From assembly GCA_016191785.1 (NCBI GenBank), contig JACPVJ010000025.1, positions 1 through 64,000 of the forward strand: a DNA stretch of 64,000 nucleotides. Direction: 5' to 3'. The notes beneath the pieces were generated by a model. The model was not told the DNA's origin and made no database searches. It was given only the letters and a program-made list of their open reading frames with translations. Position numbers and translations under genes: made by a program. Source of the DNA: Myxococcales bacterium (GTDB lineage: Bacteria > Myxococcota_A > Polyangia > Polyangiales > Polyangiaceae). Position 1 is the stretch's first letter; the number at the start of each line of letters is the position of its first letter. Below are positions 7,441 to 15,809 of the stretch, piece by piece.

Positions 7441-9156
7441 CTACTTCTCGGCCAGCACCAGCCGCGCCAAGAGGGCGCACGCCGTCGCGTTCGCCAGCGC
7501 GAACAGCGCGAGCCCCCAGCGCCCCATCGGCGAGTGGATGCCCCCCAGCGCCGCCGCGGCGAGCAAATAGGCGGTGAGCCCCACCGCGAGGCCGGCGATC
7601 ACTTTCCGAGCGCGCGGCACTCCGAACAAGAGCAGCGTGAGCCCGAAGGGCAAGAGCACCGTGCCGAGCGGCAAGATGCCGTGCAGCGACGCGCCCAGCA
7701 AGATGTCCCAGTCCGGCAGCGGGCGCGCCAGCAGATCGACCAGGTCGTTGTGCCGGCCGATCACGAAGGGTGCAAAGAAGAGCAGGCCTGGCCCGGCCAG
7801 GAGCGCGGGCCCCAAGAAGTCTGGGGTCCACGGGGTGGCGACGGGGGCTCGGCGGCGCAGGCTGCGGAACAAGAAGAAGATCACCAGCGCCAACGCCAGC
7901 AGGCGAGCGACCGTGCGCTCGAGCGCGACGCGCCCCAGCGTGCGCGCGGCGTCCAGCGCGCCGGCGCCGAACTGGAAGCGCCCCTCGGCCGAGCTGCCGA
8001 GCTGGCGGGCGCTCTGGGTCAGCGCCCGTTCGACCTGGGTGGGGTCCGACACGCCGAGCGACACCAAGAGCGCGGCGGCGCCGGCAACGTGCGGCGAAGC
8101 CATGCTGGTACCGTTGTAGCTGGGAAACCGCTCGCACCGATCGCGACCGCCATTGCAAATGGTCTGCTGGACCACGTCCACGCCGGGGGCCGCCAAGTCC
8201 ACGCCCGGCCCGCGCGACGAGAAGCTGGCCAGCTGATCGTTCGGGGTCAGGGCGCTGACGCCGATCACGCCCGCCGAACCGCCCGGATAGCCCACCGCGC
8301 CGCCGCTGTTGCCCGCCGCCGCGACCACCGTGACGCCCCGACTCCGCGCGTGGTCGATGGCGCGCTGCAAGATGCGCGAGTTACGCGAGCCTCCGAGGCT
8401 GAGGTTGATCACCTGCGCGCCGTGATCGGCGGCCCAGCGAATGCCGTCGGCCACGTCGGTGGTGGTTCCGAAGCCGTCCTGGCTCAGCACCTTCACCGGC
8501 ATCAGCCGCGCGTCGAAGGCCATGCCCGCCGCGCCGATGCCGTTGTTGGTGCTCTGGGCGATGGTCCCTGCCACGTGGGTGCCGTGGCCGTGATCGTCGT
8601 TCGCATGCTCGGACCGGGCCACGAAGTTGAAGCCGCCGACGCAGCGGGTCTTGGAGAGATCGCTGGCCTTGTCGTAGGGCCCGAACTTCTCGCACGCGAT
8701 CCCGGTGTCGATCACCGCCACGGTGACCCCGCGCCCGGTCGAGAAGTCCCACGAGCGCTCTGCACCGACGCGGGTCAGGTGCCATTGCTCCTTCAAGAGC
8801 GGGTCGTTGGGGACGAACAGCGCGCGCACGCGGGCGTGGGGCTCGACCACTTCGACGCGGGGATCTTTCTCCAAGGCGCCACGGACCTCGTCCAGGCGAT
8901 CGCGCACCACGCGCACCACCTCGACCCGGGTGTCCGCCTCCAGCGCCGAGGGCGAGAACGAGACCGCCAACCGCGCGAAGAGCTCCCCGATGCCGCTTTG
9001 GGACACGTCGTCGGCGAAGTCGACCGCAAGCTCCCCCGGGATGTCGTCCGCAGTCTCGCCGGCACCCGACGGCGCGGGGCGGTCGGGCCCGCCCGCCCAG
9101 GCTGCGCCCGAACCGAGGAGCGCAGCCAGCGACAGGAGCCAGGCGGGGCGGAACAC
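7441..9156 (-). CDS. Subtilisin-like serine protease (S8) with C-terminal membrane segments
   Basis: GTG at 9154-9156 gives 571 residues and a signal peptide ending near AAWA-G; longer frames upstream lack plausible coding. The S8 triad is complete: Asp150 in VAVIDTG, His191 in HGHGTHVAG and Ser351 in NGTSMASPHVAG. A propeptide-like region (about 40-130) precedes the catalytic domain. After residue about 400 there are four to five hydrophobic segments with short Arg-rich loops, which would fix the protease domain to a membrane, presumably facing the periplasm. Most secreted subtilases lack this tail. It is divergent from the HAD gene, with 66 bp between them. Confidence 0.85.
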   Translation of the reverse strand: MFRPAWLLSLAALLGSGAAWAGGPDRPAPSGAGETADDIPGELAVDFADDVSQSGIGELFARLAVSFSPSALEADTRVEVVRVVRDRLDEVRGALEKDPRVEVVEPHARVRALFVPNDPLLKEQWHLTRVGAERSWDFSTGRGVTVAVIDTGIACEKFGPYDKASDLSKTRCVGGFNFVARSEHANDDHGHGTHVAGTIAQSTNNGIGAAGMAFDARLMPVKVLSQDGFGTTTDVADGIRWAADHGAQVINLSLGGSRNSRILQRAIDHARSRGVTVVAAAGNSGGAVGYPGGSAGVIGVSALTPNDQLASFSSRGPGVDLAAPGVDVVQQTICNGGRDRCERFPSYNGTSMASPHVAGAAALLVSLGVSDPTQVERALTQSARQLGSSAEGRFQFGAGALDAARTLGRVALERTVARLLALALVIFFLFRSLRRRAPVATPWTPDFLGPALLAGPGLLFFAPFVIGRHNDLVDLLARPLPDWDILLGASLHGILPLGTVLLPFGLTLLLFGVPRARKVIAGLAVGLTAYLLAAAALGGIHSPMGRWGLALFALANATACALLARLVLAEK

Positions 9157-9222
9157 GTCGCCGCGATCGTAGCGCAGATTCGGGGGTGGGCACGCGCCGC
9201 GAGGGGTGCTGAGATCCGGGGC

Positions 9223-10005
9223 ATGCAACCCCTCCAGGAGCTCACCCAGGCCGAAGCGGCTGGCCTCGACGGCCTGCTCTTCGATCTGGACGACACGCTG
9301 CTCGACCACGGCAAGCTGACGGAGGTGGCCTACGCTTCGCTCTTCCGTCTGCGTGAGAGCGGCCTGCGACTGCTCGCCGTGACCGGACGCCCGGCGGGCT
9401 GGGGTGAGGTGATCGCCCGCCAGTGGCCAGTCGACGCTGCCGTCACCGAGAACGGCGCCGTGACCCTGTACGCGAGCGACGGGCTCGTGCGGCGCCACGA
9501 TTCGGTGCCCGAAGACGAGCGCCGGCGCCGACGCATTCGCCTGGCGGAGGCGGTCGCGAAGATCAACGAAGCCCACCCCGAGCTCCGGGCCGCCGACGAC
9601 GTGGGCGCACGTCACAGCGATTTCGCCTACGACATCGGCGAGCACCAGCGGGTCGCGCCCGAGGTCGTCCGCGCGGTGTGCGCGTTGGCCCACGAGCACG
9701 GGGCGCGCACCCACACTTCGAGCGTGCATCTGCACCTGACCTTCGACGGGGACGACAAGGCCTCGGGCGTGGTCCGCACCGTGCGCCTCTTGTGGGGGAC
9801 CGACCCGACCCTGATCCGCTTTCGGTATGCGTTCATCGGCGACAGCGAGAACGATGCCGCGTGCTTCGCGGCATTCCGCACGACCATCGGCGTCGAGAAC
9901 CTCTCGGGGCGTCCGACGGTGGGGCCCCGCTTCGTCACCCGCGCCGCCCGCGGCCGGGGCTTCGCCGAGGCCGCCGCCCACCTGGTGGCGCTGCGCTCGG
10001 GCTGA
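9223..10005 (+). CDS. HAD-superfamily hydrolase (Cof/MPGP-like subclass IIB)
   Basis: A 260-residue cytoplasmic protein. Motif I is LLFDLDDTLLD with nucleophile Asp21 and general acid Asp23. Motif II is the LAVTGRP segment. The last motif is FIGDSENDAACF. A cap region between them with ENGAVTLY resembles mannosyl-3-phosphoglycerate and sucrose phosphatase relatives, so a sugar-phosphate substrate is plausible, though not readable. ATG 9223 is chosen because the longer in-frame extension upstream is antisense to the protease gene. The MFS gene begins 14 bp downstream, probably in the same transcript. Confidence 0.8.
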   Translation: MQPLQELTQAEAAGLDGLLFDLDDTLLDHGKLTEVAYASLFRLRESGLRLLAVTGRPAGWGEVIARQWPVDAAVTENGAVTLYASDGLVRRHDSVPEDERRRRRIRLAEAVAKINEAHPELRAADDVGARHSDFAYDIGEHQRVAPEVVRAVCALAHEHGARTHTSSVHLHLTFDGDDKASGVVRTVRLLWGTDPTLIRFRYAFIGDSENDAACFAAFRTTIGVENLSGRPTVGPRFVTRAARGRGFAEAAAHLVALRSG

Positions 10006-10019
10006 GTCCGCGAAGAGCC

Positions 10020-11234
10020 ATGACCGACACGCGCCAGCGTGCGAAGAGCTTCGTGGTGCTGATGGGCATCGTGGCCCTCTTCGGCGACATGACCTACGAG
10101 GGCGCGCGCGGCCTCGTGGGACCCTACTTGGCGTTGCTCGGCGCCAGCGCCACGGCCGTGGGCTTCGCTGCGGGGCTGGGGGAGTTTTTGGGATACGCGC
10201 TGCGCCTGGTCACGGGCTGGCTCGGGGACAAGACGCGTGCGTACTGGCCGCTGGTGCTCTTCGGTTATGCCCTGAACTTCGTCGCGGTGCCGGGCCTCGC
10301 GCTGGTCGGCAGCTGGCAGGCGGCGGTGGCGCTGCTCTTGCTCGAACGCGTCGGAAAGGCCATCCGCAGCCCAGCGCGCAGCACGCTGGTCTCGTTCGCT
10401 GCCAGCGAGGTCGGCGCCGGCAAGAGCTTCGGCATCGACGAGGCGCTGGATCAGATCGGCGCCGTCAGCGGCCCGCTGCTCACCGCGCTGGTCATCTGGG
10501 TGCTCCGCGCCGAGCCCATCACCGATCGCTACCGCGCGGCGTTCTTGGTGCTGATGCTGCCGGTCTTCCTGAACCTCTTCTTCCTGCTCACGGCGCGGCG
10601 CAAGTTCCCGCGACCCGAGGCCTTCGAAGAGGCCGAGCGCCCGGCGCACCCGGAGCTCGGCAAGCTGTTCCGTTGGTACGTCGCGGCGGTCATGCTGATC
10701 GGCCTGGGCTTCGCGGACTTTGCGCTGATCGCGTTCCACGCGACCCGCACCGAGCTGATGTCCGCAGCGATCGTGCCGCTGCTCTACGCGGGCGCGATGG
10801 CCGCCGACGCGGTCGCCGCGCTGCTGTTCGGATCGTGGTTCGATCGCCACGGGCTCGCGGTGTTGGCCGTCAGCACCGCCGTGTCGGCGCTCTTCGCCCC
10901 GCTGGTGTTCTTGGGCGCGTCGCCCTGGCTCCTGGGCCTCGGCGCCCTGCTCTGGGCAATTGGCATGGGCGCCCACGACTCGGTCTTCAAGGCCGCTGTC
11001 GCCCGCCTGGTGCCCAAGGCCGAGCGGGGCCGCGCCTACGGCCTCTTCTTCGCGTTCTTCGGGGCGGCGTGGTGGGCGGGCAGCACGGCCATGGGCTACC
11101 TCTACGAGTGCTCGCGCGCCAGCATGGTGGTCTTCTCCGTGGTCACCCAGCTCGCCGCGGTGCCGCTGCTGGTCGTCGTGGGCAGGCGCCTCGCGCGGTC
11201 GGGGGCGCCCCCGGCGAGCCAACCGATCCGGTGA
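10020..11234 (+). CDS. Major facilitator superfamily transporter
   Basis: A 404-residue integral membrane protein with about 12 hydrophobic segments in two halves. The loop GWLGDKTRAYWP after the second segment matches the MFS motif A pattern G-x-x-x-D. GDMTYEGARGLVGPYLALLG at the N-terminus recalls MFS members of the drug-efflux or unknown-substrate groups. The substrate cannot be inferred. It sits between the HAD phosphatase gene and the sensor kinase gene on the same strand. Confidence 0.85.
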   Translation: MTDTRQRAKSFVVLMGIVALFGDMTYEGARGLVGPYLALLGASATAVGFAAGLGEFLGYALRLVTGWLGDKTRAYWPLVLFGYALNFVAVPGLALVGSWQAAVALLLLERVGKAIRSPARSTLVSFAASEVGAGKSFGIDEALDQIGAVSGPLLTALVIWVLRAEPITDRYRAAFLVLMLPVFLNLFFLLTARRKFPRPEAFEEAERPAHPELGKLFRWYVAAVMLIGLGFADFALIAFHATRTELMSAAIVPLLYAGAMAADAVAALLFGSWFDRHGLAVLAVSTAVSALFAPLVFLGASPWLLGLGALLWAIGMGAHDSVFKAAVARLVPKAERGRAYGLFFAFFGAAWWAGSTAMGYLYECSRASMVVFSVVTQLAAVPLLVVVGRRLARSGAPPASQPIR

Positions 11235-11297
11235 GCGCAATCGCTGCGCCTCGATGCAGCTTGCCGTGCTCGCGTTCTCACGTGATAAGCCCCCGGA

Positions 11298-12980
11298 ATG
11301 GCCCTGTTCGAGTGGTCCGGTGACTACGAGACCGGAGTCCGGGAGATCGACGATCAGCACCGGGCGCTGGTCCGACTGATCAACCAGCTGGACGAGGCTC
11401 GAAGCAGCGGCTCGAGCGAGTGCTCGGCGGCCGAGGTCTTCGACCGTCTAAGCGACTACGTGCGCTACCACTTCACCGCCGAGGAGCGCGCCCTGCTCGA
11501 GCGAGGCTTGCCCGAGGACGCCCTCCGCGCTCATCAGGCGCAGCACGATCAGTTCGTGCACCGGGTGCAGCGACTGGGCTCGCTTCAGCGGACACGCACC
11601 TTCGTGGCCAGCGAAGAGCTGATGGGGTTTCTGGTCTCGTGGCTGACGGACCACATCCTGCGCCGCGACCGGCGCGACCTGGCCGTGCTCGAGGTCGCAG
11701 CCGAGCACGGGCGGGGCGCCGACGACGGCAGCTCCGAGGCCGCGCTTCGAGGGGCTCTGGCCGAGGCGATCGGTCGGTTCCAGCACCTGGCCGACGGGAT
11801 CCCGCTCCTGCTCTGGTCGTGCGACGAGCACGGCCGCCGGACCTGGTTCAATCGCACCGCGGTCGAGTTCGTGGGCCGCGAGCGCGAGCTCGACGAGCAG
11901 GCTTGGCGCGACGCCATTCACCCCGACGACCGGACGCGGGCCGAGGGCGAGCTGGATGCGACGCTGGCGAGCCCGGAGCTGATTCGACGCGAGTTCCGCC
12001 TGCGCGAGCGGGGCGGCGGCTACCGCCATTTGCTCGAGACGCTGTTGCCACGCTACGAGAATCACACCCGCTTCGTCGGCCTCTTGGGGTGCGCGGTGGA
12101 CATCACACAGCAGCGCCTGGGCCTCGAGGTGCTGCGCGACGCGCGCAGCCTGCTGGAAGGCGCCGTCGCAGCCCGAACCGCGGAGCTCGAGAATGCGAAC
12201 GCCGCGCTGAAGGAAGATCGCGCGCGACAGGCGGGTCTGCTGGCGGCACTCTCCCAGGCCCGCGCCCAGGTCGTGGAAGCCCACGGCCACGCGGCGCTTC
12301 GCACGTTGGCGGCAGGCCTGGCCCACGAGATGAACACACCGCTGGCCGTGGCGCTGGCGAACGTGAGTCACCTGCAAGAGACACTGCCAGCGCTCGTGGC
12401 CACGCCGGCTACCGGGGGCACGGCCGAGGAGCTTGCCGCCGAGCTACCCGAGCTGATCGTCGATACTCGGCGCGCGCTGTCGAAGATCGCGGTCATCGTG
12501 CGGGCGCTCTCTTCGTACGTCAGCGAATCGGCGCAAGACGAGCGCTGCGAGCTCGATGCCCTCGCCAGCTCGACCGCGGACCTGCTGAAGAGCCAGCTCC
12601 CCCCCGACGTGCACCTGGTGCTCGACCTGAACGCGGCGGCCGAGGTGAAGATCAAGCCGCAGGCGATGCTGACTGCGCTGCTCGAACTGCTGATCAACGG
12701 CGGGCGGGCAGCGGCGCCTGCCGGCCAGGTCACGATCCGGACCTGGACCGGTGACGGCGTCGTTCACCTTGCCGTGTCGGACACGGGGGAAGGGATTGCT
12801 GACGAGCACTTGCCGCACGTGTTCGAGCCGTTCTTCACCACCCGCGAGGTCGGCCGAGGGATGGGGCTCGGGCTCACCGTCGCCCGGAGCTCGATCGACC
12901 AAGCAGGGGGCTCGATCTTGGTCGAGAGCACCCAAGGGCTCGGCAGCACGTTCACCATCACTCTGCCCCGAGCGGAGTAG
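11298..12980 (+). CDS. Hemerythrin-PAS-histidine kinase
   Basis: A 560-residue soluble sensor kinase. Residues 1-130 form a bacteriohemerythrin with every expected di-iron ligand: His21, His58, Glu62, His79, His83, His119 and Asp124. A PAS/PAC domain follows (about 160-275), then a coiled-coil linker. The kinase core has its H-box at AAGLAHEMNTPL (His343), an N-box variant ALLELLINGGRAA, DTGEGIADEHLPHVFEPFFTT, and GMGLGLTVARS. Hemerythrin binds O2 reversibly or senses redox state, so an oxygen or redox input is likely. No response regulator is encoded next to it. The N-box has Asn followed by Gly-Gly where Asn-Ala is usual. Confidence 0.9.
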   Translation: MALFEWSGDYETGVREIDDQHRALVRLINQLDEARSSGSSECSAAEVFDRLSDYVRYHFTAEERALLERGLPEDALRAHQAQHDQFVHRVQRLGSLQRTRTFVASEELMGFLVSWLTDHILRRDRRDLAVLEVAAEHGRGADDGSSEAALRGALAEAIGRFQHLADGIPLLLWSCDEHGRRTWFNRTAVEFVGRERELDEQAWRDAIHPDDRTRAEGELDATLASPELIRREFRLRERGGGYRHLLETLLPRYENHTRFVGLLGCAVDITQQRLGLEVLRDARSLLEGAVAARTAELENANAALKEDRARQAGLLAALSQARAQVVEAHGHAALRTLAAGLAHEMNTPLAVALANVSHLQETLPALVATPATGGTAEELAAELPELIVDTRRALSKIAVIVRALSSYVSESAQDERCELDALASSTADLLKSQLPPDVHLVLDLNAAAEVKIKPQAMLTALLELLINGGRAAAPAGQVTIRTWTGDGVVHLAVSDTGEGIADEHLPHVFEPFFTTREVGRGMGLGLTVARSSIDQAGGSILVESTQGLGSTFTITLPRAE

Positions 12981-13042
12981 CGAAGCGCGCGGCCAACGCG
13001 GTGGCGTTCTGAGATCTGAACCCGCTGCCCGGCCCGGCCGGA

Positions 13043-13062
13043 GTCGCGCCGGGAGGCGCGAC
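13043..13062. other. Strong GC hairpin after the sensor kinase gene
   Basis: An 8-bp perfect stem (GTCGCGCC / GGCGCGAC) with a GGGA loop lies 63 bp past the kinase stop, with partly complementary flanks. There is no T-tract, so it may be a weak or factor-assisted terminator, or an incidental structure. Confidence 0.35.
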
Positions 13063-13266
13063 CGGCCCCGCCGCCGTCGGCGTGCACCGAGCCGTCCCAG
13101 CGACGCCGTGGCGGTCGGCACGGCGCACAGCGGCATGGGGCTCGCGCTCGACCAGCCGGCCCAGCCCGGCGGCATCGCGCTGGACGCCACGTGCCCCATT
13201 CTACGCCGCCCGATGGCGGTCCAGCAGCCCCTCGGCCGCACTGCGACCACTCCGAGCCCATGCTGA

Positions 13267-13389
13267 TCGCCTCCGCCGAGGCCTCGTCACACCGTGCCCC
13301 ACGCAACCGTGCGCACGTACGTGCAGCGAACGTACGCGACGCTCGGTGCCAAGAATCGCGCGGCGCTACGCGCGGTGATCGCGGGCTGA
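13267..13389 (+). pseudogene. Decayed C-terminal remnant of a LuxR/GerE-type HTH regulator
   Basis: The frame ending at the TGA 13387-13389 reads TVRTYVQRTYATLGAKNRAA followed by LRAVIAG. This is the recognition-helix and last-helix pattern of LuxR/GerE HTH domains (T-V-R-T-Y-V, then L-G-A-K-N-R-A-A-L). The frame is closed by a stop at 13264-13266 and has no upstream domain or start. The rest of the 12981-13411 gap (431 bp) shows no other gene that I can support. Confidence 0.45.
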
Positions 13390-13411
13390 GCAAGCGGTGC
13401 AAAGTCTCCGC

Positions 13412-14572
13412 TCACGGCCAGAGCTGGTTGGTCCGAAGCGCCTCCAAGAAGGTAGCGACAGGCCAGATCTCGACGCCCGTCTCCGTCTTCATGCGCCGTG
13501 TCCCGGTGTAGACGAGGATGCGCCGGCGAACGCCGGCGAGGTCGGCCACGGCGTCGAGCCCGCGCGTCGCGCCCGCGGGTAGGTGCGCGCGGTGCTTGAC
13601 CTCGAGGGCAAGAAACTCGCGACCGCGCCGCAGCAGGAAGTCGACCTCGAGCCTGGTGCTCTCCGCGGGCGCCCAGTACGAGATCTCGTCGGCCAGCTCG
13701 CGCTCCGCGGCGTAGGCCGAGAGCAACCCCAGCACCCAGCCTTCGAACAGCGGCCCCTTCTCCTCGTCGCTCAGGGGTCCGCGGACCTTCTTGAGCGCGC
13801 GCACGAGCCCCGGATCGGTCAAGTACAGCTTTGGATGCCTCCGCTCGCGAACGCGCAGGCGCGCCTCGAACGCCGGCAGCCTGCGCGCGACCAGCGTGTC
13901 CTCGAGGATCTCGAGGTACCCGTGGATGGTGGTTCGCGCTGTAGCCGCGTCGCGGGCGAGCCCCGCGGTGTTGATCACCTGCCCGTGCAGGAGCGCGGCC
14001 ACTCCCAAGAAGCGCGCGAACGCTGGTAGGTTCCTGACCAGCGCTTCCGCGCGGATCTCTTCCTGCAAGTACATGCGCGCGTAGGCGTCGAGCGCGGAGG
14101 TCCGATCCGGCGACGCCCAGATGACCGCGATGGCCCCCCAGCGCAACAGCTGGTCCAGATCGAAGTCCTTGCCCAGCTCCTCCGGGAGGAGCGGAAACAT
14201 CGTGCGATGGACAGCACGCCCCGCGAGTAGGTTGGTTCCGGCGGTCTTCAGCTTGCGCGCGCTCGAGCCCAGGAGAGCGAACTTCTGTCGCCGCTCCTCC
14301 ATTGCGCGGTGGACCTCGTTCAAGAGGCCGGGAAGGCGCTGAACCTCGTCGATCACCACCCAGGCGCCGCGCGGCAACGCCGCGAGCTCGGCGCCGAGCT
14401 GACCGGGGTCGGAGAGCAGGGCGTGGAACTCCGCTTCGTCCAGGAGATCGACGCGGTGCGCGCCCGGCAGCACCGACCGGGCCCAGGTGCTCTTGCCGGT
14501 GCCGCGGAGGCCGAACAGGAAGAAGCTCCCACCCGGCGGCGCCAGGATGCGGGGGTAGGGTCTCTTGCGCAC
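13412..14572 (-). CDS. AAA-type ATPase with DUF4143/nuclease-like C-terminal domain
   Basis: A 386-residue protein of the ATP-binding family that pairs an AAA_14 domain with DUF4143. Walker A is GLRGTGKST (residues 21-29) and Walker B is AWVVIDEVQRLP. A winged-helix-like middle follows (TARTTIHGYLEILEDTLVARR). The end (STRLEVDFLL...EFLALEVKH) matches the D-x-x-x-K pattern of restriction-endonuclease folds. Functions of this widespread family are unclear. It starts right after a short gap from the cysteine desulfurase gene (98 bp) on the same strand, but its content gives no reason to tie it to sulfur metabolism. Confidence 0.85.
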   Translation of the reverse strand: MRKRPYPRILAPPGGSFFLFGLRGTGKSTWARSVLPGAHRVDLLDEAEFHALLSDPGQLGAELAALPRGAWVVIDEVQRLPGLLNEVHRAMEERRQKFALLGSSARKLKTAGTNLLAGRAVHRTMFPLLPEELGKDFDLDQLLRWGAIAVIWASPDRTSALDAYARMYLQEEIRAEALVRNLPAFARFLGVAALLHGQVINTAGLARDAATARTTIHGYLEILEDTLVARRLPAFEARLRVRERRHPKLYLTDPGLVRALKKVRGPLSDEEKGPLFEGWVLGLLSAYAAERELADEISYWAPAESTRLEVDFLLRRGREFLALEVKHRAHLPAGATRGLDAVADLAGVRRRILVYTGTRRMKTETGVEIWPVATFLEALRTNQLWP

Positions 14573-14670
14573 CTCGCCGTCAGATTACTCCGTAAAGTGA
14601 CGGCGAGGTAGTCCCGTTGGCCCTGCCCGGGGTTGGCCGTCGACCAAGACCCGGCGCCGACGGCCCGGAG

Positions 14671-15807
14671 TCAGGGATGAACCACCGCGCGCCACGCTCG
14701 GGTCAGCGCCGCGGCGGCGCGCTCGATCTCGTCGCTGGTCGTCTTGCGCCCCAGCGTGAGCCGCACGGTGCCGATGGCTTCTTGCGGGGGGACGCCCATC
14801 GCCAAGATGACCACTGGCGCGCTCTCGTGACCCTCGTGGCAGGCCGATCCGGTCGAGGCGGCCACCTCGGGCGCGCCCGCGATCACGGCGTTACCCGAGG
14901 CGCGCGGGAAGCGCACGCTCAGGGTGTTGGGGAGCCGATCGGCGCCGCGACCGTTCAGCGCGAGACCCGGCACCTCGGCCGAGAGCCGCTGCCAGAGCAG
15001 CTCACGCAGCTCGAGCATGCGCGCGGCCGCTCGGTCGAGGTCATGCCCCACGAGCTCGCACGCCGCGCCCAGCCCGACGATGGACGCCACGTTCTCGGTG
15101 CCGGGGCGCAGGCCGCGCTCGTGCCCGGCACCAAGCACGAACGGCGTCACCGGCGTGCCCCGCTTCACATACAGCGCGCCCACGCCCTTCGGCGCGTACA
15201 GCTTGTGCCCTGCAACCGAGAACAGATCGACGTCGAGCGCGCGAACGCTCACCGGAACCTTGCCCAGCGACTGAGCCGCGTCGGTGTGGACCACCGCCCC
15301 CGCCGCGTGGGCGATCCGCGCGAGCTGGGCCACCGGCTGCAAGACACCGGTCTCGTTGTTCGAGTGCATCACCGTCACGAGCGCGGTGTCCGCGCCGATG
15401 GCACGACTCTCGTCGACGCGCACCTGGCCGGTACCGTCGACGCCGAGACGAGCGACGAGATGACCGTGACGCTCGAGCCACTCGCACGGCCGCGCCGTCG
15501 CGGGGTGCTCGATCACGCTGGTGACCACCTGCCGGCGCTCGGGGCGCGCCTCGGTCACCCCGCGGATCGCCAGGTTGTTGGCCTCGGTGCCGCCCGAGGT
15601 GAACACGATCTCGTCGGGCTCGGCGCCGATCAGCGCCGCCACCTGCTCCCGGGCGCGGGTGACGGCGGATTTCGCGCGCGCGCCGTAGACGTGCCCACTC
15701 GACGGATTGCCGAAGTGCTCACGCAGATAGGGCAGCATCGCGTCGACGACCTCCGGCAGCACCGGCGTCGTCGCGTTGTAGTCGAGGTAGATGGGCTCGT
15801 CGGTCAT
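14671..15807 (-). CDS. Cysteine desulfurase (NifS/IscS family)
   Basis: A 378-residue PLP enzyme releasing sulfane sulfur from cysteine as an enzyme persulfide. It begins IYLDYNATTPV; the PLP lysine is Lys202 in SVAGHKLYAPKG, with HTDAAQS upstream for cofactor binding. The catalytic cysteine is Cys323 in ASTGSACHEG, on a loop of group I type. It follows the SQR-like flavoprotein gene by only 2 bp, so it is the fourth gene of the sulfur operon, rather than part of an isc or suf cluster. No IscU or other scaffold gene is present in the window. Confidence 0.9.
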   Translation of the reverse strand: MTDEPIYLDYNATTPVLPEVVDAMLPYLREHFGNPSSGHVYGARAKSAVTRAREQVAALIGAEPDEIVFTSGGTEANNLAIRGVTEARPERRQVVTSVIEHPATARPCEWLERHGHLVARLGVDGTGQVRVDESRAIGADTALVTVMHSNNETGVLQPVAQLARIAHAAGAVVHTDAAQSLGKVPVSVRALDVDLFSVAGHKLYAPKGVGALYVKRGTPVTPFVLGAGHERGLRPGTENVASIVGLGAACELVGHDLDRAAARMLELRELLWQRLSAEVPGLALNGRGADRLPNTLSVRFPRASGNAVIAGAPEVAASTGSACHEGHESAPVVILAMGVPPQEAIGTVRLTLGRKTTSDEIERAAAALTRAWRAVVHP

Positions 15808-15809
15808 GC

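Noticed and set aside
9627..11360. Long minus-strand open frame across the HAD and MFS genes
   Set aside because: Low-complexity Arg/Gln/Glu-rich translation; the plus strand encodes clear HAD and MFS motifs.
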